A stretch of 14,572 nt of DNA from Bacteroidota bacterium. Lineage in GTDB: Bacteria > Bacteroidota > Ignavibacteria > Ignavibacteriales > Ignavibacteriaceae. The stretch is taken from the NCBI GenBank assembly GCA_021793635.1, contig JAJYSI010000029.1, positions 1 through 14,572 on the forward strand, in the 5' to 3' direction. Below are positions 1 through 8,027 of this stretch, one piece after another (position 1 is the stretch's first letter; every line of letters starts with the position of its first letter). The notes below the pieces were generated by a model. The model had not been told where the DNA came from, did not search any database, and was given only the letters and a program-made list of their open reading frames with translations. Both the position numbers and the translations under genes were made by a program.

Positions 1-2091
1 AAAACCAAAAATATTTGTTATCCCGTTGCCGGATTCAATTTGAAGAGCAGTTGATAAATTATAATCACCAAGTAAATCGCTCCAGAATAATGCAACACCG
101 CCTCCGACGTAAGTTCCAAATTGATCGACCCCGGCGCCGACTGATGGTTGACCTACACCGCTTAATCTTAGAGTAGGATGATATTTTGTAGTATTAAAAG
201 TTGTATCTGTTGGCAAACCAAAATTTGGGTCTTCTAAATTATTTGTTAGCACATTTCCGAATCTTTTGACTGGCGGAAGCTCTCCTGGATCTGTAAACGC
301 ATATTTAGGAATCACCGGGATTCCGTCCAATATCTTCAGGGAGTCGATTGAATAAATATTATACTTGCCATCATCAAAAACGCTATATGTAATATAGTTT
401 TTATTGGCAGCTACTGAAAGTGCCGGACTCAGTCCGGTTATTCCACTTACTCCACCAAATAGATTTGTAACTTGATTGATAATTCCGGAACTCAAATTTA
501 ATTTGTAAATATTAGTTATTCCATTTCTATCCGAAAGAAAGTAAATGTCTTTTCCATCGGGCGACCATTGCGGATTAATATTCTTTGAGTCTTTGAAACT
601 GCCCGTTTTTTCAATTTTTCCCGATGCAATATTATAAAGTGCAAGTTGATAGTTCCCGATTTTCAAATCGGAAAGGTCAGTTGTAAACCTGTCCGTAACA
701 AAAGCGATAGTTTTTCCGTCAGGTGAAAATGCAGGTTGAAGGTCGGCGTAGGCATCGTTCGTTAATCTTTTAAGAGAATCGGTTTTTAAATCATAAATAA
801 AAAGATCTGATAAACCGTTTGCTAAAGCTGAAAAAGCAATATAGCGTCCGTCAGGAGACCAAGCGGGGTTAAATATCTCCGCAAGTTTTGGGAATTTTAT
901 TTCGCGCACTTCCTTCCCATCATTAACATCAATTATAGTAAGGATAGGACGGTTTTCTACAGTGCCGGCGAAAACAAACTGCTTGCTGTCGGGGCTCCAT
1001 GCACCCGCGGAATTAATAAACTCAAGATTTTGCAGATGTGTATTAAGTTCACTTCTAAAAATATTTTTTTCAATTTTACCTGTTTTTGCATCGGCAAGAT
1101 AAAGGTCCATTGCAAAAAGGTCCTTTGATGAAAATAAAACCAACTTTGAACCGTCCGGGCTAAGTGTCGGGGAGAGATTCATTGCACCTCCGCCTTGCTT
1201 CTCAGAGATTAATTCTTTTCCATAGACATCCGGTTTAGAAGTAACTTTTGCTAATGAATCATAAGCAGCATGCAGTGCTTGATGCCATTCCTTTGATAAT
1301 GTGTCAGGCTTTATATGATAAACACTGTCGATACCTTTATCCATGCTGCCAAGGTGGGCTGCAACTTTTAACAATCTAATAATTTTATAATCGCCCCATT
1401 TTCCTCCCATAAAAGCAAGTAATGATTGACCATAGCGGTAAGGGAAATATTTAGGATTGTTAAGATCAGAAATATCAGGAAGTTTTCTTAGGGTAGCATC
1501 TCTCATCCACATTGCAGTATTGGGATCATCGGGTCCGAGGGAAAAATACTCAGCCATACCTTCAATAAACCAGAGCGGCATTTGAGCTGCAATTGGAAAT
1601 CCTCCTTTATTTTCACCGCGTCTGCCGCTAGTAACATCAAATTGAAAGGCATGAACAAGCTCGTGACCGATTACATGGCTTGTTTCATCAAGAGGGCCTG
1701 CAAAAGGCAAAACAACACGCCGCATTATTGGCTCGGTAAATCCGCCGGTACCTTGACCGATTTGACCTTGAGTAACGTTTGTTTCGGAAAATTGCGGAAA
1801 ACCGTCATATAAAATTAAGGTTTGTTTTCCCATCAAAGTATCATCCATTAAAACCGAGTGGCGTTTATACCAACGCTCTGCAAGTCGTGCAGCAAAATCA
1901 ACTCCTTCTTTTTCTTCCGGATAATAATAAATATTAAAGTGTTCTGTGTGCAAAACTTTGAAATCAAAATTATCATATGTTACTTTGTTTCTTCCAAAGT
2001 ACTGAGCGTGCGCAGTGGTAAACAGAATTAACACTGCCGTAAGTATAAGAAGAAAATATTTATTAACAGTTTTTAACAGTCCCAATGTCAT
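1..2091 (-). CDS. Exported zinc metallopeptidase / TolB-like propeller protein, 3' end outside the window
   Basis: An open frame of exactly 697 codons runs from an ATG at 2091 down to base 1 without a stop, so the C-terminus is missing. The start is chosen because it gives a clean signal peptide: K7 and K11, a hydrophobic core at about residues 12-26, then A-H-A|Q with cleavage after A29. An HELVH motif (H143, E144, H147) is followed by WFIEGMAEY, whose E177 is the likely third zinc ligand, as in MA-clan gluzincin peptidases (M1-like WLNEG). From about residue 300 to 590 there are at least five SPDG/SPDS-type blades typical of a TolB/WD40-like beta-propeller. After about residue 640 the sequence becomes glycine-rich with alternating residues, suggesting the beginning of an outer-membrane barrel. 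It probably acts in the periplasm or at the outer membrane. The substrate is unknown. The family assignment is by motif, and the barrel is a guess because most of it lies outside the window. Confidence 0.85.
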   Translation of the reverse strand, partial: MTLGLLKTVNKYFLLILTAVLILFTTAHAQYFGRNKVTYDNFDFKVLHTEHFNIYYYPEEKEGVDFAARLAERWYKRHSVLMDDTLMGKQTLILYDGFPQFSETNVTQGQIGQGTGGFTEPIMRRVVLPFAGPLDETSHVIGHELVHAFQFDVTSGRRGENKGGFPIAAQMPLWFIEGMAEYFSLGPDDPNTAMWMRDATLRKLPDISDLNNPKYFPYRYGQSLLAFMGGKWGDYKIIRLLKVAAHLGSMDKGIDSVYHIKPDTLSKEWHQALHAAYDSLAKVTSKPDVYGKELISEKQGGGAMNLSPTLSPDGSKLVLFSSKDLFAMDLYLADAKTGKIEKNIFRSELNTHLQNLEFINSAGAWSPDSKQFVFAGTVENRPILTIIDVNDGKEVREIKFPKLAEIFNPAWSPDGRYIAFSALANGLSDLFIYDLKTDSLKRLTNDAYADLQPAFSPDGKTIAFVTDRFTTDLSDLKIGNYQLALYNIASGKIEKTGSFKDSKNINPQWSPDGKDIYFLSDRNGITNIYKLNLSSGIINQVTNLFGGVSGITGLSPALSVAANKNYITYSVFDDGKYNIYSIDSLKILDGIPVIPKYAFTDPGELPPVKRFGNVLTNNLEDPNFGLPTDTTFNTTKYHPTLRLSGVGQPSVGAGVDQFGTYVGGGVALFWSDLLGDYNLSTALQIESGNGITNIFGF

Positions 2092-2220
2092 TCTTGTCTT
2101 TGCCTGTAATTTTTTAATTCTAAAATAATTTAATTTCTTTCTAGATAAAATTTATTTCTATATTAAATATTATTAAAATGTAAGATTTAGATGCACTAGC
2201 CCATCACAAGGTTTAAAATA

Positions 2221-2318
2221 ATTGGAGTAATGGGAAATTGGAGTAATGGTGTAATGGTGTAATGGAGTAATGGAATTGAGCGGTATTTCCCATAATTCCA
2301 TTATTTCATAATTCCATA
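2221..2318. repeat. GTAATGG tandem repeat with snap-back arms
   Basis: GTAATGG occurs five times (2227, 2243, 2251, 2259 and 2267); the last four copies have an exact 8-base period. The right half carries CATAATTCCAT twice (2291-2301 and 2307-2317), which reads as the opposite-strand version of the same motif. Two inverted pairs are perfect: ATGGGAAAT 2230-2238 with ATTTCCCAT 2285-2293, and TAATGGAATT 2268-2277 with AATTCCATTA 2294-2303 (10 bp, 16-base loop). The element is non-coding and lies between divergent genes. It could be slippage-generated low-complexity DNA or one copy of a dispersed intergenic repeat; the window alone cannot decide. Confidence 0.75.
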
Positions 2319-2603
2319 GAGCTTTTTCTACGTAAGGTGACTAAATAATAATAAAATGTGTTGAAATGTAATCATGGTTTACCTGAATTGTTGACAATCA
2401 TAATAGTCTTTTCTATTTTTATACTGAAGTTAGTAAATTTCAAATGCAATTTGTAAAAACTGAAGAATTCAGCTACCCTATTGCGTTCCAAAACAAAATA
2501 TTCATATCCTGTGCTTGCAGATAAATTTGACAAATGCAATGCAAGACAGAAAATTACGGGGGCATTATGCAAAAAGGACCATGATTCTCATCTCAATTAA
2601 ATA
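2319..2603. other. Intergenic stretch with no supported gene
   Basis: This is the middle of the 633-base gap between the minus-strand peptidase and ssb. It contains a 66-codon minus-strand frame (2372-2572) with no recognisable domain, no convincing Shine-Dalgarno sequence and no family resemblance that I can see, so it is not called. No RNA gene is evident. Confidence 0.5.
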
Positions 2604-2629
2604 CAGCTAACGAATGTTTAGATTAGCTG
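2604..2629. repeat. 7-bp perfect inverted repeat upstream of ssb
   Basis: CAGCTAA at 2604-2610 pairs perfectly with TTAGCTG at 2623-2629 across a 12-base spacer, and a short T-rich run (ATTTT) follows. It lies about 60 bases upstream of the candidate ssb promoter. It could be a weak terminator for an upstream transcript or an operator. It does not resemble a LexA box that I recognise. Confidence 0.4.
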
Positions 2630-2663
2630 ATTTTCGCATAAAATATTTATTATCCTTATAGTT

Positions 2664-2694
2664 TTTGTTCGAGAGAATTATTAAATTAAATGTG
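2664..2694 (+). promoter_or_regulatory. Candidate Bacteroidota-type promoter for ssb
   Basis: TTTG at 2664-2667 is followed after exactly 19 bases by TAAATGTG at 2687-2694. This matches the known Bacteroidota consensus TTTG-N19-TAnnTTTG at all but one fixed position. Transcription would begin near 2700, giving a leader of about 25 bases that contains the ssb ribosome site. In such AT-rich DNA a chance match is quite possible. Confidence 0.4.
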
Positions 2695-2724
2695 TTTATA
2701 TAAATAAAAAAATCCGGAGGAAAA

Positions 2725-3168
2725 ATGGCTTTCTCGTTAAATAAAATTATGTTAATTGGCAACTTAGGCAAAGACGCCGAAACAAGATTTACAAATAATA
2801 ATGTCTCCGTTTCTAATTTTTCGTTGGCAACTACTTATGGATACAAAGGTAAAGACGGTAATTGGGTAAATGAAACTACCTGGCACAATATTGTTGCGTT
2901 TAATCTTTCTGACTATTTTAAGGATAATCTGAAAAAAGGAAAAAAATTTTATATCGAAGGAAGACTCACAAAAAAAGAGTACACGGATAAAGAAGGAATT
3001 AAAAGATATTCAACTGATATAGTGGCTGACAAACTAATTCCTCTTGAAGCAAGCGGAGGCGGAAGTAGCGAAGGCAGTGGATCAGTTTATACGGATGAAT
3101 CATCAGCTGGCGGCAACGTTAACGAACCGGATGTTAATGTTGATAGTAATAATGATCTTCCATTCTAA
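2725..3168 (+). CDS. ssb: Single-stranded DNA-binding protein
   Basis: This 147-aa protein coats single-stranded DNA during replication, recombination and repair. Residues 1 to about 110 form the OB-fold, with typical SSB features: the start MAFSLNKIMLIGNLGKDAE, the WHNIVAF segment and the strand YIEGRLTKKEY. A glycine/serine-rich linker follows (about 112-122), then an acidic tail ending D-L-P-F. The tail is the conserved docking peptide for SSB partner proteins (E. coli SSB ends DDDIPF). Length is normal for a short bacterial SSB. A strong GGAGG at 2716-2720, four bases before the ATG, fixes the start and is the best ribosome site in the window. The gene stands alone, with a non-coding gap upstream and a hairpin downstream. 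Confidence 0.97.
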   Translation: MAFSLNKIMLIGNLGKDAETRFTNNNVSVSNFSLATTYGYKGKDGNWVNETTWHNIVAFNLSDYFKDNLKKGKKFYIEGRLTKKEYTDKEGIKRYSTDIVADKLIPLEASGGGSSEGSGSVYTDESSAGGNVNEPDVNVDSNNDLPF

Positions 3169-3186
3169 GTAATTTGCTCAACCTAC

Positions 3187-3241
3187 TTGCCCTCTTCTAA
3201 GAATTAACTGAAGAGGGTAAGGCGGATGGGCTTTTGTTTTT
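3187..3241 (+). terminator. Probable transcription terminator after ssb
   Basis: TTGCCCTCTTC at 3187-3197 pairs with GAAGAGGGTAA at 3210-3220, an 11-bp stem with one G-U pair and a 12-base loop. A T-rich run (CTTTTGTTTTT) begins only about ten bases after the stem, at 3231. The stem is convincing, but the displaced T-tract makes intrinsic termination less certain. It may instead be an mRNA 3'-end-stabilising hairpin. Confidence 0.55.
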
Positions 3242-3272
3242 ATTTGTTCAACATTACAGGATTTATTAATAT

Positions 3273-4565
3273 TTGTTCTTCCACTGGTATTACAAATTAT
3301 CAATCTTAATCTTATTGTTTTTTCTATCCGCCTTCTTCTCCGGATCTGAAGTGGCGCTTTTTTCTCTTGACAGGAAGAAAATTAAAAAGGTCTTATCATC
3401 CAATCCAATTATCTACCGGTACCTAAATACTCTTCTTGAACATCCCAAAAGATTATTGGTAACGGTTTTAATTGGCAATACGATAGTAAACGTTGGAGCC
3501 TCAATAATTGCCGTTTCAATAGCTTTAGACATTGCGACGCTTACTTCTTTCCCAAGGAATATTATACTTACAATTGAGATAATTTTACTGACAATATTAA
3601 TTATTCTCTTTGGTGAATTAGTCCCGAAAGTGTGGGCGTCAAAAAGACCTCTGACGTTAGCAAAAATTGTCGCCGTCCCATTATATTGGCTTAGCGTTAT
3701 CCTATATCCGGTAGCTGAAATCTTTACAGAGTTTATAAAGCTTTCCATTTCAAGATTAAAATTTAATAAAGCAAATTCAGTTATTTTGCATGATGAAATT
3801 TCGGAGCTTGCAAACATTGGCCAGGAAAGAGGAACGATTGAAGAAGAAGAACAAGGACTAATAAAAAGCATTGTAAGCTTAAAATCAGTTACTGTTCAAG
3901 AAGTAATGACACCTCGCGTTGATATAATTTCGGTTGATGTTAATACTAATTTTAATGAACTTTTAGAGATAATTACTTCTTCCGGGCACAGCAGAATTCC
4001 TCTTTATGAAAATGATCTGGATAAAATTGTCGGAGTTATTTACGCTAAAGATATCTTGCCGTATCTTAAAAATGAAGAGCTAAGACGTCAGATTACTATC
4101 AGGCAAATTGCCCGTAAAGTATTATTTATACCTCAGGCAAAGATGATAAACGATATGATGTACGAATTTCAGGAAAAGAAAATGCATATTGCTATAGTTG
4201 TTGATGAGTACGGCGGTACCGCGGGCTTAATCACTATGGAAGATATTCTTGAAGAAATTGTCGGTGAAATAAGAGATGAATATGATAAGGAAGAATCGTC
4301 TTTTACAAAAGTTAATGAAAGCCAATATAATGTGCTTGGCAAAATTCCGGTAAACGAGTTAAACGAATTGCTTGATGAGGATTTTTCTTCCGAAGATGAA
4401 GATTATGAGACTCTTGGCGGTTTGGTGCTTAACCAGGCAGGTCATATTCCGAAGGATGGTTATTCTTTCATATTAAAAAATCATAAGTTTACGGTAAAAG
4501 AAGTGTCTAATAAGAGAATTAAAAAAGTTCATATTGAAAAGCTTCCACCGGAATTTGAGAAATGA
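3273..4565 (+). CDS. CNNM/HlyC/CorC-family transmembrane protein with CBS pair
   Basis: This 430-aa inner-membrane protein has the standard three-part architecture. Residues 1 to about 165 form a DUF21/CNNM membrane domain with SGSEVALFS (23-31), GNTIVNV (68-74) and GELVPK (114-119). A CBS-domain pair lies at about 205-335, including MTPR (212-215) and DEYGGTAGLIT (311-321). A CorC/HlyC C-terminal domain covers about 345-425. Relatives are linked to Mg2+/Co2+ efflux or, in some Bacteroidota, to gliding (GldE); the haemolysin name is historical. The start is a TTG, because an in-frame TAA at 3267-3269 leaves no ATG upstream of the first membrane segment; the nearest AGG (3258-3260) is a weak ribosome site. 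The stop overlaps the next gene's ATG by 4 bases (ATGA). Family is certain; the ion transported is not. Confidence 0.93.
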   Translation: MFFHWYYKLSILILLFFLSAFFSGSEVALFSLDRKKIKKVLSSNPIIYRYLNTLLEHPKRLLVTVLIGNTIVNVGASIIAVSIALDIATLTSFPRNIILTIEIILLTILIILFGELVPKVWASKRPLTLAKIVAVPLYWLSVILYPVAEIFTEFIKLSISRLKFNKANSVILHDEISELANIGQERGTIEEEEQGLIKSIVSLKSVTVQEVMTPRVDIISVDVNTNFNELLEIITSSGHSRIPLYENDLDKIVGVIYAKDILPYLKNEELRRQITIRQIARKVLFIPQAKMINDMMYEFQEKKMHIAIVVDEYGGTAGLITMEDILEEIVGEIRDEYDKEESSFTKVNESQYNVLGKIPVNELNELLDEDFSSEDEDYETLGGLVLNQAGHIPKDGYSFILKNHKFTVKEVSNKRIKKVHIEKLPPEFEK

Positions 4566-4915
4566 AGAAAGGTTGTTTTGTAAAATTAATTATAGCTTTA
4601 ACTATTATCACAGCAGTTATTGCATATTTTGTAAGGTATAAATTTAACGAAATAATATTAATACCCGGTCGGTATTTGATTACAAAAAGCTTAGATGAAA
4701 ATCTGGGAAGAATTAAAGAATCGCCAGAGAAAGATTCATTAAGAATATTGATCAAGGATTACGTTTCGGGAATAAAAAAAGTTGATAATGATTCCGGAAA
4801 GTCTATCGGCGAATTCGCAGATTCCATAAAAGTAATGTTAACGAAAGATAGTGTGATTACTAAAGATGAACTAAACAACATTAAAGAACTTTTAAAACGA
4901 AACATGAATAAATGA
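4562..4915 (+). CDS. Small membrane-anchored protein of unknown function
   Basis: I do not recognise a family for this 117-aa protein. Residues about 5-22 form one hydrophobic segment after a short K-K/K start, so it is probably an inner-membrane protein with its body outside the cytoplasm. The remainder is charged and predicted helical (many K, D, E and I/L), without cysteines beyond C5 and without motifs. Its ATG overlaps the stop of the CNNM-type gene (ATGA) and its own stop overlaps the ATG of the MCE gene in the same way. Translation is therefore probably coupled on both sides, which supports a real gene and a role alongside the MlaD-like protein. An accessory subunit of the lipid transporter is one possibility, by position only. 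Confidence 0.8.
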   Translation: MKKGCFVKLIIALTIITAVIAYFVRYKFNEIILIPGRYLITKSLDENLGRIKESPEKDSLRILIKDYVSGIKKVDNDSGKSIGEFADSIKVMLTKDSVITKDELNNIKELLKRNMNK

Positions 4916-5826
4916 AAGACCAAAGAAAAACAGAGATTAAAGTCGGGGTAATGTTTATTGCCGGCATTATCCTTTTCATTTGGATTCTCGGTTGGGCAAA
5001 AAATATTACTTTTGCTACCAAAGAAAAATCGATAGGCGTGGAATTTAATAATGTATCCGGTCTTTCGGTCGGAGATAATGTTACGGTAAACGGTGTTCTC
5101 AAAGGACATGTCGGAAATATCTCGATGAAAGATAATGAAGTTATCGTCAACCTTATCCTTGATAACGATGTTGACCTTAGAAAAGACGCAAAGTTTGCAA
5201 TTTCGATGACTGATTTAATGGGCGGTAAAAAAGTTGATATTCTTCCCGGTTCATCATCTGAACCAATAGATTATAACCAAATGCAAACCGGTGTTTTTTA
5301 CGGAGATGTGGCTTCGGTAATGTCTATGGTTGGCTCTGCTCAGGATGATTTATTGAAAACGGTAAAAAATGTAAACATAACCTTAACTTCACTAAATAAA
5401 TATTTAACAGATCAGCAAATAAATAATGATGTAAAGTCTTCGCTGGCAAACCTCAGTGAGCTAACTAAAAAGCTAAACATCTTAGTTGACGAGAATCTTT
5501 CAAGCATTAAAAAGATTACTTCAAACAGCGTTGCCTTAACTGATGAAGCAAAGACATTTATTGCTGATAATAAAAGCGATATGTCCCAAACTATTAAGGA
5601 AGCTGCAAAAGTCTTAAAGAGTACAGACTCTCTTGTTATCAAGATAAATGGTTTGACTGATGAAATTAAGAATAAGCAGAATAATGTCGGGAAAGTATTA
5701 TACGATCCAAAGGTTTACCAAAATCTTACCGAATCACTGCAGCAAGTAAATGAATTGACCAAGATTATCTTAAAGCAGCTTAAGGATAAAGGATTTAAAG
5801 TTGACGCAAAAATTAATTTATTCTAA
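4912..5826 (+). CDS. MlaD/MCE-family lipid-transport substrate-binding protein
   Basis: This 304-aa protein has one N-terminal membrane anchor (about residues 10-28) and a single MCE domain at about 38-116, recognisable by V-S-G-L-S-V-G-D-N-V, the G-H-V-G-N-I strand and the D-L-M-G-G-K turn. A long helical region follows (about 140-295), probably the helix that packs or extends beyond the MCE ring. MCE proteins form hexameric rings that pass phospholipids or other lipids between membranes, usually with an MlaE permease and an MlaF ATPase. Neither partner is in this window, so they must be elsewhere or absent. The start overlaps the preceding gene (ATGA), and the end overlaps the ggt start by 26 bases. 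Confidence 0.93.
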   Translation: MKDQRKTEIKVGVMFIAGIILFIWILGWAKNITFATKEKSIGVEFNNVSGLSVGDNVTVNGVLKGHVGNISMKDNEVIVNLILDNDVDLRKDAKFAISMTDLMGGKKVDILPGSSSEPIDYNQMQTGVFYGDVASVMSMVGSAQDDLLKTVKNVNITLTSLNKYLTDQQINNDVKSSLANLSELTKKLNILVDENLSSIKKITSNSVALTDEAKTFIADNKSDMSQTIKEAAKVLKSTDSLVIKINGLTDEIKNKQNNVGKVLYDPKVYQNLTESLQQVNELTKIILKQLKDKGFKVDAKINLF

Positions 5827-7513
5827 AAAATCTGCTATAATATTTCTTCTTATAATTTCATTTTCAGTTGGAACACTTCATGCCCAATCACATCAACCTG
5901 TCGAAGCAAAAAACGGAATGGTCGTTTCCGCAAACGCATTAGCAACAAATGTGGGCTTGGAGATTCTAAAAAAAGGCGGCAATGCCGTAGATGCGGCTGT
6001 AGCTGTTGGTTTTGCTCTTGCCGTTACTTATCCGTATGCCGGTAATCTTGGCGGCGGCGGCTATATGGTAATACACCTTAAGAATGGGAAAAATACTGCG
6101 ATTGATTATCGTGAGGAAGCTCCCCTAAAATCTACTAAGAATATGTTCTTAGATAAAAATGGAAACTTTGACCCTAAGCTCAGTCAGGAAGGATCTACTT
6201 CTGCCGGAGTGCCCGGGAGTGTTGCGGGACTAATTTACGCACTGAAGAAGTATGGCACTATGGATTTATCGGAAGTAATTCAGCCCGCTATTGATCTTGC
6301 AAAAAATGGCTTTATACTTGATACTTCTACTGCCGAATCATTTAAAGATTATCTCCATGACTTTAAAAAATATCCATCCTCATTCAAAATTTTTGCAAAC
6401 CATGGCGAACCATATAAACCAGGAGATATGTTTTTCCAAAAAGACTTAGCAAATACTCTTGAACTAATTAAGGAAGAGGGAAGTAATGGCTTTTATAAAG
6501 GAAAAACTGCTGAACTGTTAGTGGAACAAATTAAAGCGCTGGGCGGCTACATAACAAAAGGAGATCTTGAAAAATATCAGCCTGTCGAGCGTGAACCGGT
6601 TTATGGGACATATCGCGGATATAAAATAGTTTCAATGCCTCCTTCAAGTTCCGGAGGAATTGCATTAGTTGAAATGCTTAATGTTTTAGAAAACTTTCAT
6701 TTTAAAGAAGGAGAATGGGGAAGCAGTAAATATATCCACGATTTGGTTGAAACTATGAAATATGCATTTGCCGATAGAACCAAATACCTTGGCGATTCTG
6801 ATTTTTATCCGGTACCCGAGAAAGGATTGATCTCCAAGCAATATGCTAAAAATATTTTTAATAAGATCACCGGTAAGGCTATTCCCGCAAAAGATATTAC
6901 CGCAGGTACTCCGCTTAAATATCAGGAAAGTATGGAGACTACTCATTACTGCGTTTATGATAAATATGGAAATGCAGTTTCAACAACTACAACTATTAAT
7001 TCAGGTTATGGATCAAAAATCGTCGTCACCGGAGCCGGTTTTCTGCTAAATAATGAAATGGATGACTTTAGCTCTAAGCCGGGATCGCCTAATCAGTTTG
7101 GACTCTTAGGCAGCAAAGCTAACTCTATCCAGCCTCAGAAAAGAATGTTAAGCTCAATGACACCGACGATAGTATTAAAGAATAATAAACCGTATCTAAT
7201 AATTGGATCACCTGGAGGTTCAACTATTATTACGGTTGTTCTGCAAGTAATTCTTAATTGCATAGATTTTAAAATGAATATAGCAAAGGCAATCGGAATG
7301 CCGAGGATTCATGACCAATGGCTGCCTGATGAAATATATTCTGAACCATCTGGTATTCCTGAAAAAATAAAGATGAACCTAGTTAATATGGGATACAAAT
7401 TTGCCTCCCCTCGTTATATCGGACTTGCTGAGGGAATTATGATCAATCAAAAAGAAGGCAATATCTTCGGCGCTTCAGATCCGCGCGGACATGGTCTGGC
7501 TAAAGGTTATTAA
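5801..7513 (+). CDS. ggt: Gamma-glutamyltranspeptidase (glutathione hydrolase)
   Basis: This 570-aa Ntn-hydrolase precursor cleaves gamma-glutamyl bonds of glutathione and related peptides, normally in the periplasm. The signal peptide has a basic start (K4, K9, K10), a hydrophobic core at about 12-24, and ends near L-H-A-Q. The large subunit includes GGNAVDAAVA and NLGGGGYM. Autocleavage should occur before T380 of E-T-T-H-Y, equivalent to Thr391 of E. coli Ggt; the new N-terminal threonine is the nucleophile. The glycines of GSPGGS (G472, G473) match the oxyanion hole, and LLNNEMDDFS and ASDPR are also conserved. All key residues are present, so it should be active. The start is TTG at 5801, inside the upstream gene, with AAAGGA at 5788-5793 seven bases before it. 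The first in-frame ATG would delete the signal peptide. Confidence 0.96.
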   Translation: MTQKLIYSKKSAIIFLLIISFSVGTLHAQSHQPVEAKNGMVVSANALATNVGLEILKKGGNAVDAAVAVGFALAVTYPYAGNLGGGGYMVIHLKNGKNTAIDYREEAPLKSTKNMFLDKNGNFDPKLSQEGSTSAGVPGSVAGLIYALKKYGTMDLSEVIQPAIDLAKNGFILDTSTAESFKDYLHDFKKYPSSFKIFANHGEPYKPGDMFFQKDLANTLELIKEEGSNGFYKGKTAELLVEQIKALGGYITKGDLEKYQPVEREPVYGTYRGYKIVSMPPSSSGGIALVEMLNVLENFHFKEGEWGSSKYIHDLVETMKYAFADRTKYLGDSDFYPVPEKGLISKQYAKNIFNKITGKAIPAKDITAGTPLKYQESMETTHYCVYDKYGNAVSTTTTINSGYGSKIVVTGAGFLLNNEMDDFSSKPGSPNQFGLLGSKANSIQPQKRMLSSMTPTIVLKNNKPYLIIGSPGGSTIITVVLQVILNCIDFKMNIAKAIGMPRIHDQWLPDEIYSEPSGIPEKIKMNLVNMGYKFASPRYIGLAEGIMINQKEGNIFGASDPRGHGLAKGY

Positions 7514-7543
7514 GTTTTCTATTTAAAATTATATAAGGCTATT

Positions 7544-7933
7544 ATGGTATTCGGAATAGGTGTTGATATTATTGAAATAGATAGGGTAAAAGATAGCGTT
7601 GAAAAATACGGAGATCATTTCTTATCTAAGATTTATACTCAATCTGAGTTGGAATACTGCCTAAATAAAGCAAGCAAATATCAGCATCTCGCAGCAAGAT
7701 TTGCCGCTAAAGAGGCGGTTTATAAGGCATTATCTACAGGTTGGAATAAAGAGATCGGTTGGCATGATATTGAAATTTATAATGAACCAAACGGGATGCC
7801 GGTAGCAAAATTAAAAGGCGATTTAGAAGCATTCTTATCTAACGGAAGAAATTTGAAAATATCTATGAGCCATTCAAGGGATTATGTAGTTTGCATGGCT
7901 ATCTTTTATAAGGAAGAAGCCGGTTTAGGATAG
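7544..7933 (+). CDS. acpS: Holo-[acyl-carrier-protein] synthase
   Basis: This cytoplasmic enzyme moves the 4'-phosphopantetheine arm from coenzyme A onto a serine of apo-ACP, activating it for fatty-acid synthesis. The 129-aa length is typical of the AcpS class. The signature GIGVDIIEIDRV begins at residue 4, with the Mg2+-ligand D8. The second signature, RFAAKEAVYKAL, carries E57, the other metal ligand. The ISMSHSRDY segment near the C-terminus is also conserved. AAGG at 7535-7538, five bases before the ATG, supports the start. It lies 30 bases after ggt and is probably the last gene of that cluster; no clear terminator is visible after it. Confidence 0.96.
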   Translation: MVFGIGVDIIEIDRVKDSVEKYGDHFLSKIYTQSELEYCLNKASKYQHLAARFAAKEAVYKALSTGWNKEIGWHDIEIYNEPNGMPVAKLKGDLEAFLSNGRNLKISMSHSRDYVVCMAIFYKEEAGLG

Positions 7934-8027
7934 TTTAAACATTAAGTATTTTGTGTAAAGTGAAATTATATTTAATATTCTTTAGGCTAAATGAGCATAA
8001 AGATTGTGGAACTAATTTGTTATAATC

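Noticed and set aside
1582..1812. 76-codon plus-strand open frame
   Set aside because: It is antisense to the conserved HELVH region of the minus-strand peptidase, which has a signal peptide and motifs in its own frame.
2221..2318. Short CRISPR-like array
   Set aside because: Repeat units of 7-8 bases have almost no spacers and no cas genes are near.
2372..2572. 66-codon minus-strand open frame in the ssb upstream gap
   Set aside because: No ribosome site, domain or recognisable composition; chance frame in non-coding DNA cannot be excluded.
3413..3871. 152-codon minus-strand open frame
   Set aside because: Shadow of the CNNM-type gene, whose DUF21 motifs occupy the opposite strand.
8021..8026. 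TATAAT directly before the regulator's ATG, suggesting a leaderless transcript
   Set aside because: No matching -35 at a suitable distance; AT-rich DNA gives this hexamer by chance.
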